In this document: in pieces, positions 48,171-59,258 of the stretch
Numbering within the stretch: position 1 is the stretch's first letter
How the letters are laid out: each line of letters begins with the position of its first letter
Assembly: GCA_036346255.1 (NCBI GenBank)
Contig: CM070619.1
Location: forward strand, 38,880,342-38,944,341
Direction of reading: 5' to 3'
DNA: 64,000 nucleotides
Source of the DNA: Ampelocalamus luodianensis
Taxonomy: Eukaryota > Streptophyta > Magnoliopsida > Poales > Poaceae
The notes under the pieces: model-generated
Told to the model about the DNA's origin: nothing
What the model saw: the letters and a program-made list of their open reading frames with translations, nothing else
The model's database searches: none
Program-made: the position numbers and the translations under genes

Positions 48171-50419
48171 TATAACACCCCAGTCCAGAAGGGACCCAGA
48201 ATGCTACTAACTAGACAATCTTAATAAATTTCGGCAGAACCTCCATTGTAAAGTTAATTAAACGAAGGTTCCAACACACAGATTAATCAAATATTAACTA
48301 AAACTTTCATCCAAAGACATCAAAAGATAATCAAAGACATGCTAAGTATTTAACATAACTAGAGAGATATGAAGTTACACTACTCATCATTATTACATTT
48401 AATCCATTGCATGAGACAAAACATAATAATCTTTGCATTTACTAAAATCAATCACGTTCAAGATCATTCATCTTTATTTAGTTCGTGTGGCATGTGTGTG
48501 ACTAGCGTCTACTTCCCCATGCATGTCGTTCTTGGCTCGGTACCTAAAACAACAATAAAAGCAAGAGTGAGTCCATAGACTCAGCAAGTACATAAAGAAA
48601 CCATAACATCGGCATCCGTAAAGGAGATCAACAGAGAACATCTCATATGCAAATGCAATGCTCAAGGATCCTTTATCTTTAACTTTCGTGTGCATTACAC
48701 GTAATGCAGAGTATGCAACCGTCACCGCATACCCATGCTGCGGCGCCGCACGCACAGGACCAATTGCCCGTTACTCGCAAGTAAGGGGGACTCAAGCCCA
48801 CACTCCACGAGTGAGGGATCTCGGCCCGTCACATTCATGACGGAATCTCAAAGAAACATGCTTGGTCACCGCGTGACCAAGCCACAACATGTTCTCAATA
48901 TGCATATGCTCATCTCTTATTCAATATCAATCTTATCAAAAGACAACAACATTGTACCACAAGAAAGCATAAGCATAATTTGAGCAATCACCATACTTAA
49001 ACAATCATCAAGTAAACCATCTTGCTATGCAACCTTATATCAAAAGCACACGGACATAGCTAATCAATCACACCCATTTAACAAACAATGCACTTGCCTT
49101 AACTGTGCGAAGGTGGATGTCGAGGATAAGGTACTGCTCTCGAGCCAAACCCACACTGGACATACAATTGAGACATGCTAAGGCTACCATATAAGTCTAA
49201 TAACAAAACCATAAACACAAAATGAGCACATCGTCCACTAAACGCGATCCCCAACTCTTATTGCTAGCTGTCAGATTTCTTTTCCAGAGAACAGCCCCCT
49301 TCGAAAAATCATAACTAAATGTACAGAAATCTAAATGGATTGATCTTGGACAATCTGAAAATGATATTGAATTCCCCTTCTAAACCTAGTTGGTGAGGTT
49401 CTCTGATTCGGTCCTTTACTAGCCCTACCAAACCAAACAACAGAGTATCAATTCTCGCGTCGGGTCTCTGGACAACAACGATGAAATTATCATCACTTTC
49501 TCTACGTTCGTCCGAATTTCATGATCTTTAGTTTTTCTGAAAGCTGGAAGGATTATCTACATTTTTCATTATGGTGAGACCCTCTGATTTTTCCTCTAAA
49601 TACACGCTTAAGTCGAAACACTAAAACCTGTCAGACCAACCACCATTCCACAGCACAGACTCCCTAAGAAAAATCATAACTTTTGCTACAAAGGTCCAAA
49701 TGATGTGATTCTTGTCGGCAATGAAAGGTAACGAGATAACCTACAACTCTCTAGGAGATCCCAAGTTCTAATTCGGCACTTAACAATTTCTTAGTTATTA
49801 AACAAGATGACTGCAGATTCTCGTCAGGATTCTGGACAGTAAACACTAAAAATAACATAACTTTTAACTCGAATGTCGGAATCTGGTGTTCTTGGCGGCC
49901 ACTGAAAGCTAAGAACAATATACACACTTCTCTAGGAGACGGGATTCCGAAATTATGCTTCTAAGGATGCGAAAATTGCCGCGCACTAAACTGGACAGAA
50001 AAGCAATCTAGCAGCAAAATTAAACGATCTGCTAAATGAAACCGTAAACGCATCTAAAACCAAAAGAACAGCGAAGAAACCTCTTTGTTACCCTTGAAGA
50101 TCGCAGGAGGAGCTGCCGGGGAGGTGGCTCAACCAAGGAAGAGGGGAGGAGAGGCTGCGCAAGGGAGAGGGGAGGTGGAGGAGCGGCGCAAGAGGGGAGA
50201 AGGGGGAAGTGGCGGCCAAGGGAGGGTGGAGGCCCTAGGGTTTGCCCCCATATGGCCGGCCACCACCCCACCAATGGGCTGAATTCAAGTGGGCTTGAAG
50301 CCTTGGCCCAGTTGTCCAACCTTACGAAAAACCCCTCAAACTGCTGCTAATTGTATTTTCTAATTGGTCATTTTCCCTCTTTTAATTATTCTCACCAAAA
50401 CTAGATTTGGGGTATTACA
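48171..50419 (-). mobile_element. Element F 3' LTR (left copy)
   Basis: It begins TATAACACCCC (the right copy has TGTAACACCCC, so one base changed) and ends GGGGTATTACA next to the polypurine tract complement. It differs from the right copy by few substitutions but many one- to three-base indels, mostly missing bases at CCGG, CCG, CAG and runs of G or C. Hairpin GAGTC...GACTC is at 48569-48582 with TTTTAG/GTACC on the minus strand at 48537-48551. Confidence 0.93.
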
Positions 50420-50434
50420 CTCTACCCCCCTTAA
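50420..50434 (-). other. Element F polypurine tract
   Basis: CTCTACCCCCCTTAA on the plus strand is a TTAAGGGGGGTAGAG purine tract on the element strand, adjacent to the LTR start. A second copy is at 56862-56876. Confidence 0.9.
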
Positions 50435-51757
50435 ACAGAATTCGTCCTCGAATTCTAACCGTAGAAATAAACGAAAGTAAACCGCGAATAGAACTTAACT
50501 TTAGTAAACAGATAACCGTTGCGTAACGAAGTGGATAAAGCTCACGCATGTGAAACCCCAATTCCCAAGTCGCCTCTCTCGGACTATTGGGACAAAAGCA
50601 CCTTGACACAAACCAATGATCGGTGCCTCAATACTCATACGACCTCTCTAACAACGCACGTGATGATACAGAAGGTCGGTGGCTCATGCAAACTTCAAAC
50701 TTGGACCTCTCGGTGCTCGCTCATCACTGGAACAAACATGACGATGCATACTCCACGCATGGACTCAATATGGTCCTAGCCCTTTGGTACCAAACCACAG
50801 AATTTGTGCACAAGCATATGGAACACTCGTTCTATCTTCAGTCGACCTCTTTATCCTAACTAGGAGGGTCTTCGTTAAGCAGGGACGTACAACACAACTT
50901 ATTTTAATCAACTCTAATAACCTGATTCAACGAAAACAAAGGATTCACAATGCAATTCCAACTTCCTAAAAACACTCAAGTCCAAAATCGAAGATCCCCA
51001 AGAAAACCCTTTTCACATTCCAACTAGGCAGTTTAGAAATAAATGCCACATAGGCCAAAAGCGAAATCACTCGAATAATCAGATTAACCCTTTTTTCAAT
51101 CAGAAGAACCACATATCCGGCAAGAACCAACTCAATTTGAAATTGATATCCGTCATAAACACATAGTTCAAATAAGAACTAAGAAAATATTTCACTATTC
51201 AAGATCACACTCTTTCCCATAATTTTTCTTTTAAGATTTTAACTTTCTCTTAAATCATAAGATCCCAAATCATCGCATAACGCATTAACTCATTTCTCTT
51301 AAATTGGCAACCTCAAACCTATGCTCTACCGAACACAAAATCCACACTTGTGCAGGGAGACTCCTCCAATCCACAATATCGTACTCTAGCCAATTTCCTT
51401 ACCGAAAGAATTACTTGTCAAAATAATTTCCAACACAACTCAATATAGGTTTCACCCACCATCACATCCCATAATCCGTTAAGGATGAACAATTTAAAAT
51501 TCACATCCCACACTCTCATATACTAGCCCCAAAGGATACTATCAATGATCATTACACTACTCGGAATCCACTCTTATTCTACTACTTTTACACATAACCG
51601 TTGGCAACCAAGATTCTAGCATAAAATGCAAAGCCCAAATTCAATCTCCAAGACTCATACGACTAACTTATGTATAAAAGATTGAGAAATCCTCAGATTC
51701 ACTCCCTAAAATTCCACACTCTAAACATACTCACACATTATCGTCCACATGTAAAAT

Positions 51758-51772
51758 ATATATATATATATT
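51758..51772. repeat. AT microsatellite in F internal region
   Basis: A short pure run of TA dinucleotides (about seven units). Confidence 0.8.
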
Positions 51773-54335
51773 GACCAAATAATCTTTTAGAAGAATTCTA
51801 TCTCCCAGAAGGTTACTCACTAAAACCAGGGCATACCTGCCAACATCTCAACCTTACCTACTATTCCACCAATTGACATTACGATTGAATTACTTCGCTA
51901 ATCCTACTCTCATTAAACTACACCGTCAGAGATCACCTACGCAACCTTGCAAAATGACCCAATCGCGATACTATAACACATTGATCAAGCTTCCAAACTT
52001 TTGATAATCCCAACATTCCAACATGATTGAGGATTCTTTGATTATAATTCGCTATAGGTTCCACTAGTTGTAACACTAATCTATTTTATTTCAACGACAA
52101 TCTTTCCATTTAAATCCACTTCTTTTCCAAGAGTTATAGGACAAAACCAAATCACTTTGTACTGATCTTCAACTAGCTTGGCTCCCATATTTCTCACTAC
52201 GATCATTTACTTGACCACCACCAACCAATCGCCACATTTCACTCTATAAGGCCTTGCAACCCAAGTCGGATAATCTTTTCTCAACAGGAAAGAGCAAGAA
52301 AACACAAGTTTTAACACACAACGAAACACTACTCCTCACAGTGAGCATGAGACCCAAGAGAAATAGTCAAATAGCGTTGATCTCGAAAAAAAAAACAAAA
52401 GACGAGACACAATTGCGGGCACAAGTTCACAGGAGGGGAGTTTCGAACAACAATAAATCACAATAAAACACTGTATTTGAAGCTCAAGAAACACTTAAGC
52501 GACAATGAAAGAAAAGTTACAGGTTACAATCTTGAAGTCCAACCTTAAATACCTATGATACACCCCTTTTTCCTCTTCTCCTTAACAGAGAAAACAATTT
52601 CAGTCACCACACTAAGCATGAACTCCCAAAAGCTCACAAATGCAAAACTCCAAACTTTCCATTTAACCGATATTATGGGAGGTGGTCAAATTACCTTCTT
52701 TCTGAAAGAATCATCACCACTCCCACAAGTCAGAACCCTTTACGGACAATCTTATTCACATAAGGAATAATAAACTATTAACAAGAATCTTTATCATCAA
52801 CTCTTTTAACAAGGGCATGTAGCCACAAGTCACATTCCTCATGAGACACACATGAATAAATTATTTTTTTTTCAACCCTTCACCTATTAGCAATGCTCAC
52901 ACTCATTTTGTACACAACTTCCAATCTAGCGGTTATCATAGACATTTAACGTATTATACCATCATAGAAGAATTTATGGTCCTTTTACTATCTACGTTCC
53001 CACTAGCAAATATGAGACCATCAAGCAACCATTTAAAGGCAATTTTCATATTATTATCCACTAGGACAACAGTCAAAATGGTTTTTCTATTAAGGTCTTT
53101 CATGAATACTTGCTAAGCACTCGACAAAACTTTCAATTTCTTTCCGGGATATCACATTAGTAATGTAATAATACACTCTTAGCGAGACTCATCATAACCT
53201 CTTATCCCATCATAAATTTCTCCAAAAGAAACACAAGCCACAAGGTTGAAACAAACCTATTTTAACTAGTTCATACTATCAAATGATACTTTCGCAAAGC
53301 ACACTATCAGAGGCCACTTACTCATTCATCCATTCAACCATTAGTGTTACTCACACCCGCTCCAACTGTCATTAACAATTGTCAATTGTATGTATCATGT
53401 ATACAAATAGGGTCCTACTGCTTGTAGTCACATAACCATCTATAAACACAAAGTCAATATTTAATAATCTCATCGCTCAGACAATGTGGTTTCACACATG
53501 CTACCTCAACGTTCGTCTAATCTAATATACATGTTTCAATCTAGCAATTATGTATGATCATCAAGTAACAGTTTATTTAAATTTTCAAATTTGATATCCT
53601 CTAAAGCATCGTTCAAATACATTCTTAAAATAACCATCACTAATGGGTAGGCTAATCCATAGAAATACATTATTCCATGCTATCCAATAAATCTACCTGA
53701 TTCCACAATCCTAACAATTAGACCAATTCATCAAAATACCACACCTCTTAATAACTCTATTGATTCAACTAAATATTGTCATACTCATAGTCACATCTCA
53801 TCAAGAACCACTAGAGGACAACCTCCACTTATTCAACTTTCCTTGATAAGGACCTTAGTTAAGATCGATCATGCACACACTGCGGACTCAACTTGAAACT
53901 CATAACACAACCATTAATTTTCAACGCTCAAAATACCCAAGAGAGATACGTTGAGTCAAAGCCTTCATGAACTAAAGGACTTGCAAAGGAAACTTTCATT
54001 AACCAAAACATCAAGCGAATAAATAGGTCAAGCTTTCAAAAGAAAAACAAAACTCCCTACAAAAGTCAATCTTGACAATTAGCAAAGTTCACCAATCGAG
54101 AATAACTCAACAGTTGGGAAAAACAATAATTGATTTACGGGACAAATTAAGCCAATGGAAACACACCAATAATTTCAAACCAACCCAACAATCGCAACCG
54201 GATAAGAGTTGACCAAATTCAAATTCAATGAAGAGAACAACTCTTCTAACGATTCTCGCTATCGCCACTGTACTAAGATATCCGGGTAGCACTTCTCTAT
54301 TCCCACTCCACGAACGGTGGTGTAACTGGTAAAGC

Positions 54336-54351
54336 CGTGGTCACAACCACG
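54336..54351 (-). other. Hairpin in F leader
   Basis: CGTGGT CACA ACCACG is a perfect 6-pair stem about 230 bases from the primer binding site, in what would be the transcript leader. It could be a packaging or dimer element, but this is only a guess. Confidence 0.4.
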
Positions 54352-54575
54352 ACCTTAACATCTCAACAACGACTAATCCCACTCATAATAATCATAATAA
54401 TTAATTAATAGGCAGCCAAACTCAATTCATATCAAGAATAATCAAAACGATATAACGGAAACGTAAATGCAATGATTGGCCCATCCCCATCCCTCGTGCA
54501 CCAAAGGTGTCAAACTTTTAAGTTGATTAACATTAGCAATTTTTTTATAATCTAGTCACCACGGACCTACAGCCC

Positions 54576-54588
54576 GCTCTGATACCAA
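54576..54588 (-). other. Element F primer binding site (tRNA-iMet)
   Basis: GCTCTGATACCAA on the plus strand, one base from the LTR at 54590, is the complement of TGGTATCAGAGC. It proves the minus orientation of F. Confidence 0.92.
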
Positions 54589-54589
54589 C

Positions 54590-56861
54590 TGTAACACCCC
54601 AGTCCAGAAGGGACCCAGAATGCTACTAACTAGACAATCTTAATAAATTTCGCAGAACCTCCATTGTAAAGTTAATTACACGAAGGTTCCAACACACGAT
54701 TAATCAAATATTAACTAAAACTTTCATCCAAAGACATCAAAAGATAATCAAAGACATGCTAAGTATTTAACATAACTAGAGAGATATGAAGTTACACTAC
54801 TCATCATTATTACATTTAATCCATTGCATGAGACAAAACATAATAATCTTTGCATTTACTAAAATCAATCACGTTCAAGATCATTCATCTTTATTTAGTT
54901 CGTGTGGCATGTGTGTGACTAGCGTCTACTTCCCCCATGCATGTCGTTCTTGGCTCGGTACCTAAAACAACAATAAAAGCAAGAGTGAGTCCATAGACTC
55001 AGCAAGTACATAAAGAAACCATAACATCAGATCCACGTAAAGGAGATCAACAATAGAACATCTCATATGCAAATGCAATGCTCAAGGATCCTTTATCTTT
55101 AACTTTTCGTGTGCATTACACCGGTAATGCAGAGTATGCAACCGTCGCCGCATACCCATGCCTGTGCGCGCACGCACAGGGACCAATTGCCCGTTACTCC
55201 GCAAGTAAGGGGGACCTCAAGCCCACACTCCACGAGTGAGGGGATCTCGGGCCCGTCACATTCATGACGGAATCTCAAAGGGAAACATGCTTGGTCACCG
55301 CGTGACCAAGCCACAACATGTTCTCAATATGCATATGCTCATCTCTTATTCATTATCAATCTTATCAAAAGACAACAACATTGTACCACAGTAAAGCATA
55401 AGCATAATTTGAGCAATCACCATACTTAAACAATCATCAAGTAAACCATCTTGCTATGCAACCTTATATCAAAAAGCACACAGACATAGCTAATCAATCA
55501 CACCCATTTAACAAACAATGCACTTGCCTTAACCGTGCGAAGGTGGATGTCGAGGATAAGGTACTGCTCCCGGAGCCAAACCCACACCTGGACATACAAT
55601 TGAGACATGCTAAGGCTACCATATAAGTCTAATAACAAAACCATAAACACAAAATGAGCACATCGTCCACTAAACGCGATCCCCAACTCTTATTGCTAGC
55701 TGTCAGATTTCTTTTCCAGAGAACAGCCCCCTTCGAAAAATCATAACTAAATGTACAGAAATCTAAATGGATTGATCTTGGACAATCTGAAAATGATATT
55801 GAATTCCCCTTCTAAACCTAGTTGGTGAGGTTCTCTGATTCGGTCCTTTACTAGCCCTACCAAACCAAACAACAGAGTATCAATTCTCGCGTCGGGTCTC
55901 TGGACAGCAACGATGAAATTATCATCACTTTCTCTACGTTCGTCCGAATTTCATGATCTTTAGTTTTTCTGAAAGCTGGAAGGATTATCTACTTTTTCAT
56001 TATGGTGAGACCCTCTGATTTTTCCTCTAAATACACGCTTAAGTCGAAACACTAAAACCTGTCAGACCAACCACCATTCCACAGCACAGACTCCCTAAGA
56101 AAAATCATAACTTTTGCTACAAAGGTCCAAATGATGTGATTCTTGTCGGCAATGAAAGGTAACGAGATAACCTACAACTCTCTAGGAGATCCCAAGTTCT
56201 AATTCGGCACTTAACAATTTCTTAGTTATTAAACAAGATGACTGCAGATTCTCGTCAGGATTCTGGACAGTAAACACTAAAAATAACATAACTTTTAACT
56301 CGAATGTCGGAATCTGGTGTTCTTGGCGGCCACTGAAAGCTAAGAACAATATCCACACTTCTCTAGGAGACGGGATTCCGAAATTATGCTTCTAAGGATG
56401 CGAAAATTGCCGCGCACTAAACTGGACAGAAAAGCAATCTAGCAGCAAAATTAAACGATCTGCTAAATGAAACCGTAAACGCATCTAAAACCAAAAGAAC
56501 AGCGAAGAAACCTCTTTGTTACCCTTGAAGATCGCAGGAGGAGCTGCCGGGGAGGTGGCTCAACCAAGGAAGAGGGGAGGAGAGGCTGCGCAAGGGAGAG
56601 GGGAGGTGGAGGGGTGGCGCAAGAGGGGAGAAGGGGGAAGTGGCGGCCAAGGGGAGGGGTGGAGGCGCCCTAGGGTTTGCCCCCCCATATGGCCGGCCAC
56701 CACCCCCACCAATGGGCTGAATTCAAGTGGGCTTGAAGCCTTGGCCCAGGTTGTCCAACCTTTACAGAAAACCCCCCTCAAACTGCTGCTAATTGTATTT
56801 TCTAATTGGTCATTTTCCCTCTTTTAATTATTCTCACCAAAACTAGATTTGGGGTATTACA
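54590..56861 (-). mobile_element. Element F 5' LTR (right copy)
   Basis: It runs TGTAACACCCC...GGGGTATTACA on the plus strand and is the full-length partner of 48171-50419. The hairpin is at 54987-55000. The GC-rich part at 56520-56700 gives frames on both strands, the same as in the left copy at 50085-50280; they are not genes. Confidence 0.93.
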
Positions 56862-57012
56862 CTCTACCCCCCTTAAACAGAATTGCCCTAATTCTAACCG
56901 TAGAAATAAACGAAAGTAAACCGCGAATAGAACTTAACTTTAGTAAACAGATAACCGTTGCGAATGAAGCTGGATAAAGCTCACGCATGTGAAACCGATT
57001 TGGGGTATTACA
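56862..57012 (-). repeat. Extra F segment: start of internal region plus 16-base LTR stub
   Basis: 56862-56996 repeats 50420-50557 (CTCTACCCCCCTTAA to CATGTGAAACC). GATTTGGGGTATTACA (56997-57012) equals the last 16 bases of the F LTR and is followed by the ACATC duplication. So the element once had at least three LTRs, and most of the second internal region and third LTR were deleted. Confidence 0.85.
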
Positions 57013-57017
57013 ACATC
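57013..57017. repeat. Target site duplication of F, right (ACATC)
   Basis: It matches 48166-48170; G sequence resumes after it. Confidence 0.92.
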
Positions 57018-57555
57018 TTCTTTGCCTACTACCGTAGCGCTTCGCGGAAGGCAAGTACTTCGATGTTCATATGTTTGGAGTATGATGCATGCTTGATGAC
57101 TGTATTGTGTTTTTCTGATATCCACGAGAATATTCAAAGTTTATGCCATTTTCTTATGTGTTATATACATGAGTATATATTTGATGTATTTCATAATTCA
57201 TACTTCAGTTCATGCATCCTGTTTCATGTGCCTTCCACGGGAGTGGATTGTAAGACCCATCAATTCCAGTATGGGCACGTAAGACCCACCAGTCCAATGT
57301 GGGCAGTTTTGGACACCCATATGAAACGTTCTTCATACGGGATTGGGATCCCCGTATTTTGGTTAAATACGGGCTTAAGTGCACACCGACGGGTGTGTCA
57401 CTAGCTATACCGGTATAAACATGTGTGCAGTCCATTCTTTTCATTAAATCCATTAATTCTATTCATTCATATACTCATTCGGGGTATGTTCGCATTCTTT
57501 AATGATGAGGTCTTATTCGTATCTGTGGTATGTTCATTTATTCACTGTACTTGCT

Positions 57556-57594
57556 GAGTCACGGACTCATTCTTGCTTTGTTTGTTTATTTTAG
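57556..57594 (+). promoter_or_regulatory. LTR hairpin followed by acceptor-like TTTTAG (G)
   Basis: GAGTC (57556-57560), ACG, GACTC (57564-57568), a T-rich run and TTTTAG ending at 57594, then GTGATC. Confidence 0.6.
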
Positions 57595-57960
57595 GTGATC
57601 ATTGATGCTGGCTCTATCGGGAGGGAGTAGACACACACTAATCGTGCAATTCACCATAATCAAGTTCAACAATATGATTTAGTTTCTATCTTTCATTCGT
57701 TAAGGGATGAACTGTAATAAATAAATTTAAGTGGTGAAGGAAGGATACCTTCTCCATGTTATGATTGATTATGTATTGCTTGTGATCTTCGATCATCCTT
57801 CGTTACACTTGCTTGAATTCAGACTATTGTCATGCCATGGTTCTATTAAGTAGTGTTTTCTTTATATCATTAGTTGATTTTATTCAAATTCTTCCGCATT
57901 ATGGATGTATGTTAGATGATTTAGGTGACATCTTGGCTTCCGAATAGCCAGGGTGTTACA

Positions 57961-57965
57961 ACTAT
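57961..57965. repeat. Target site duplication of G, right (ACTAT)
   Basis: It matches 46844-46848; H LTR sequence resumes after it. Confidence 0.93.
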
Positions 57966-59190
57966 TTTGGTATTATAGTATTATTCCCTATTTATCTGTG
58001 TAATCCTTTGTCTCCCCACTGCTCTACAAATTTTGACCAAACATTTAATTTGGATAAATAGTACCAAATTAGATTTTCTAGAAAGCTGAGATTCAAACTA
58101 CCATAACTTTCACATACTAAATCCAAATGGAATGAATCTTTCGCATAATTTCATATAAAATCATAATCTACGTACTGTATAAATTTCATACATTTTTGAG
58201 CATGTTGAATTTCTGGTTTTATTTGATATTTATTGCATTATCGTCTTTCATTAGGTTTCGGCGATAACGATATATTTGTGAGATTATTATGAGTATAACC
58301 TGAGATTGAACAAGTGGTACCAGCAAAGGTGCGAGCACCCTCCTCTTGATCATATTGCTCCCAGTGATTTTTAAATGTTTTGTGTGAGTTTTATTATCGC
58401 AATTGCATGCTATTTTGAAATGTATGTTTATGGGTAGAAGTAGTTAATCTCCTAATTGCTGCATTAGCCCTCCTTTGAATGTTGATTACCCTTTTTACCT
58501 TGAATGATTAAGGATATATGTTATATGGGTTGTTTGCTAGTTTGTAGAACGATGCTTAGCCATGCTAGTAGTGTAGCCGAAAGCGGTTGATGGAGCTAGT
58601 CCATCGGCCGGTGGATTGAATTGAATCTTTATGAAAATTTGATGATTTTATGGATTGGATTATGTTGGATTTGAGGAATGTATCCATAGCTTCGCATCTA
58701 GGGTTTGTGGACATGTTGGGCATGTGTTTTATGTTCTTAACTTGGACGGGTGTAGGTTGATGATAAATTCTATTGTTGTTTGTTGTTATGGAATTATGTA
58801 GCCCCGTCTAAGTGTTTAAGGACCAGTTTGTGGTGTGATGAACCAAGTCTTACGTGCAACCACACGCCGGGATAATGGCGAAGGCTTGACTTAATAATTC
58901 GTTGTGTGTTAGCTATCAAAACACAATGAGGTTGACAATTGTTATTGTTATGTATTTAATTGTTCTTTTGTCAATCTCGCGGGGACATGTTAAGGGTCTC
59001 TTGTTTGATTGGGACTTACTTACGCAACGGGGTTTCCCCTGTGGTTCAGGCGACTGTACTGTCTGCCGTGGGACTGTCCTCGGGTGGTTTGATAGTTAGG
59101 ACATAACATTGTAACGGACTCGTTATGCTACCTCAGTCACACTCCAATGGAAGAGTGCATTGGCCGACATTATGAGGAATGCATATCGTG

Positions 59191-59258
59191 TGGGTAAAGT
59201 TGTACAACTCTGCAGAGTAACTAAATCTATTCGAATAGCCTCGTCCTAGGTTATGGAC
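59191..59258 (+). promoter_or_regulatory. Conserved palindromic LTR block (H 3' LTR)
   Basis: CTCTGCAGAG (59208-59217) and CTATTCGAATAG (59227-59238) are both perfect palindromes. The first differs from CCCTGCAGGG of other LTRs by paired changes on both sides. Confidence 0.7.

Larger units (their letters stand above)
50435..54575 (-). other. Element F internal region, non-coding
   Basis: 4.1 kb of A/C-rich sequence contains no frame longer than about 95 codons on either strand and none of the protease, transcriptase, RNase H, integrase or capsid motifs seen in A, C, D and H. GTTAGAATTCGAGGACGAATTC-like sequence before the tract echoes the end of B and H. It could be a highly decayed gag-pol or a truly gene-less internal region; I favour the second, because the LTRs are nearly alike. 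Confidence 0.7.
48171..57012 (-). mobile_element. Element F, non-coding LTR retrotransposon with extra partial unit
   Basis: On the plus strand the order is LTR (48171-50419), polypurine tract complement, internal (50420-54589), primer binding site complement, LTR (54590-56861), a second copy of the first 135 or so internal bases (56862-56996), and the last 16 bases of a third LTR (56997-57012). ACATC flanks the whole. It lies within G, an LTR of a related family, in opposite orientation. No gag or pol motif can be found inside, so it could move only with proteins from another element. Confidence 0.9.
46849..57960 (+). mobile_element. Element G, solo LTR (2.3 kb) split by element F
   Basis: The G segments are 46849-48170 and 57018-57960. 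It starts TGTAATATCCCG and ends CAGGGTGTTACA, with ACTAT on both sides. No primer binding site, polypurine tract or internal region belongs to it, so it is a solo LTR. It is a distant relative of LTRs F and J: TTCTTAGCTTTCGGTGGC near 47557, and the GAGTC-ACG-GACTC hairpin at 57556-57568 followed by TTTTAGGTGA at 57590. GC-rich CT-type sequence at 47040-47300 gives frames on both strands that I do not accept as genes. Confidence 0.9.

Noticed and set aside
54310..54360. tRNA-like string with GGTGTAACTGGTAAAGC and a hairpin
   Set aside because: No acceptor stem, no GGTTCGAATCC T-arm and the wrong loop size; it lies in the leader of element F.
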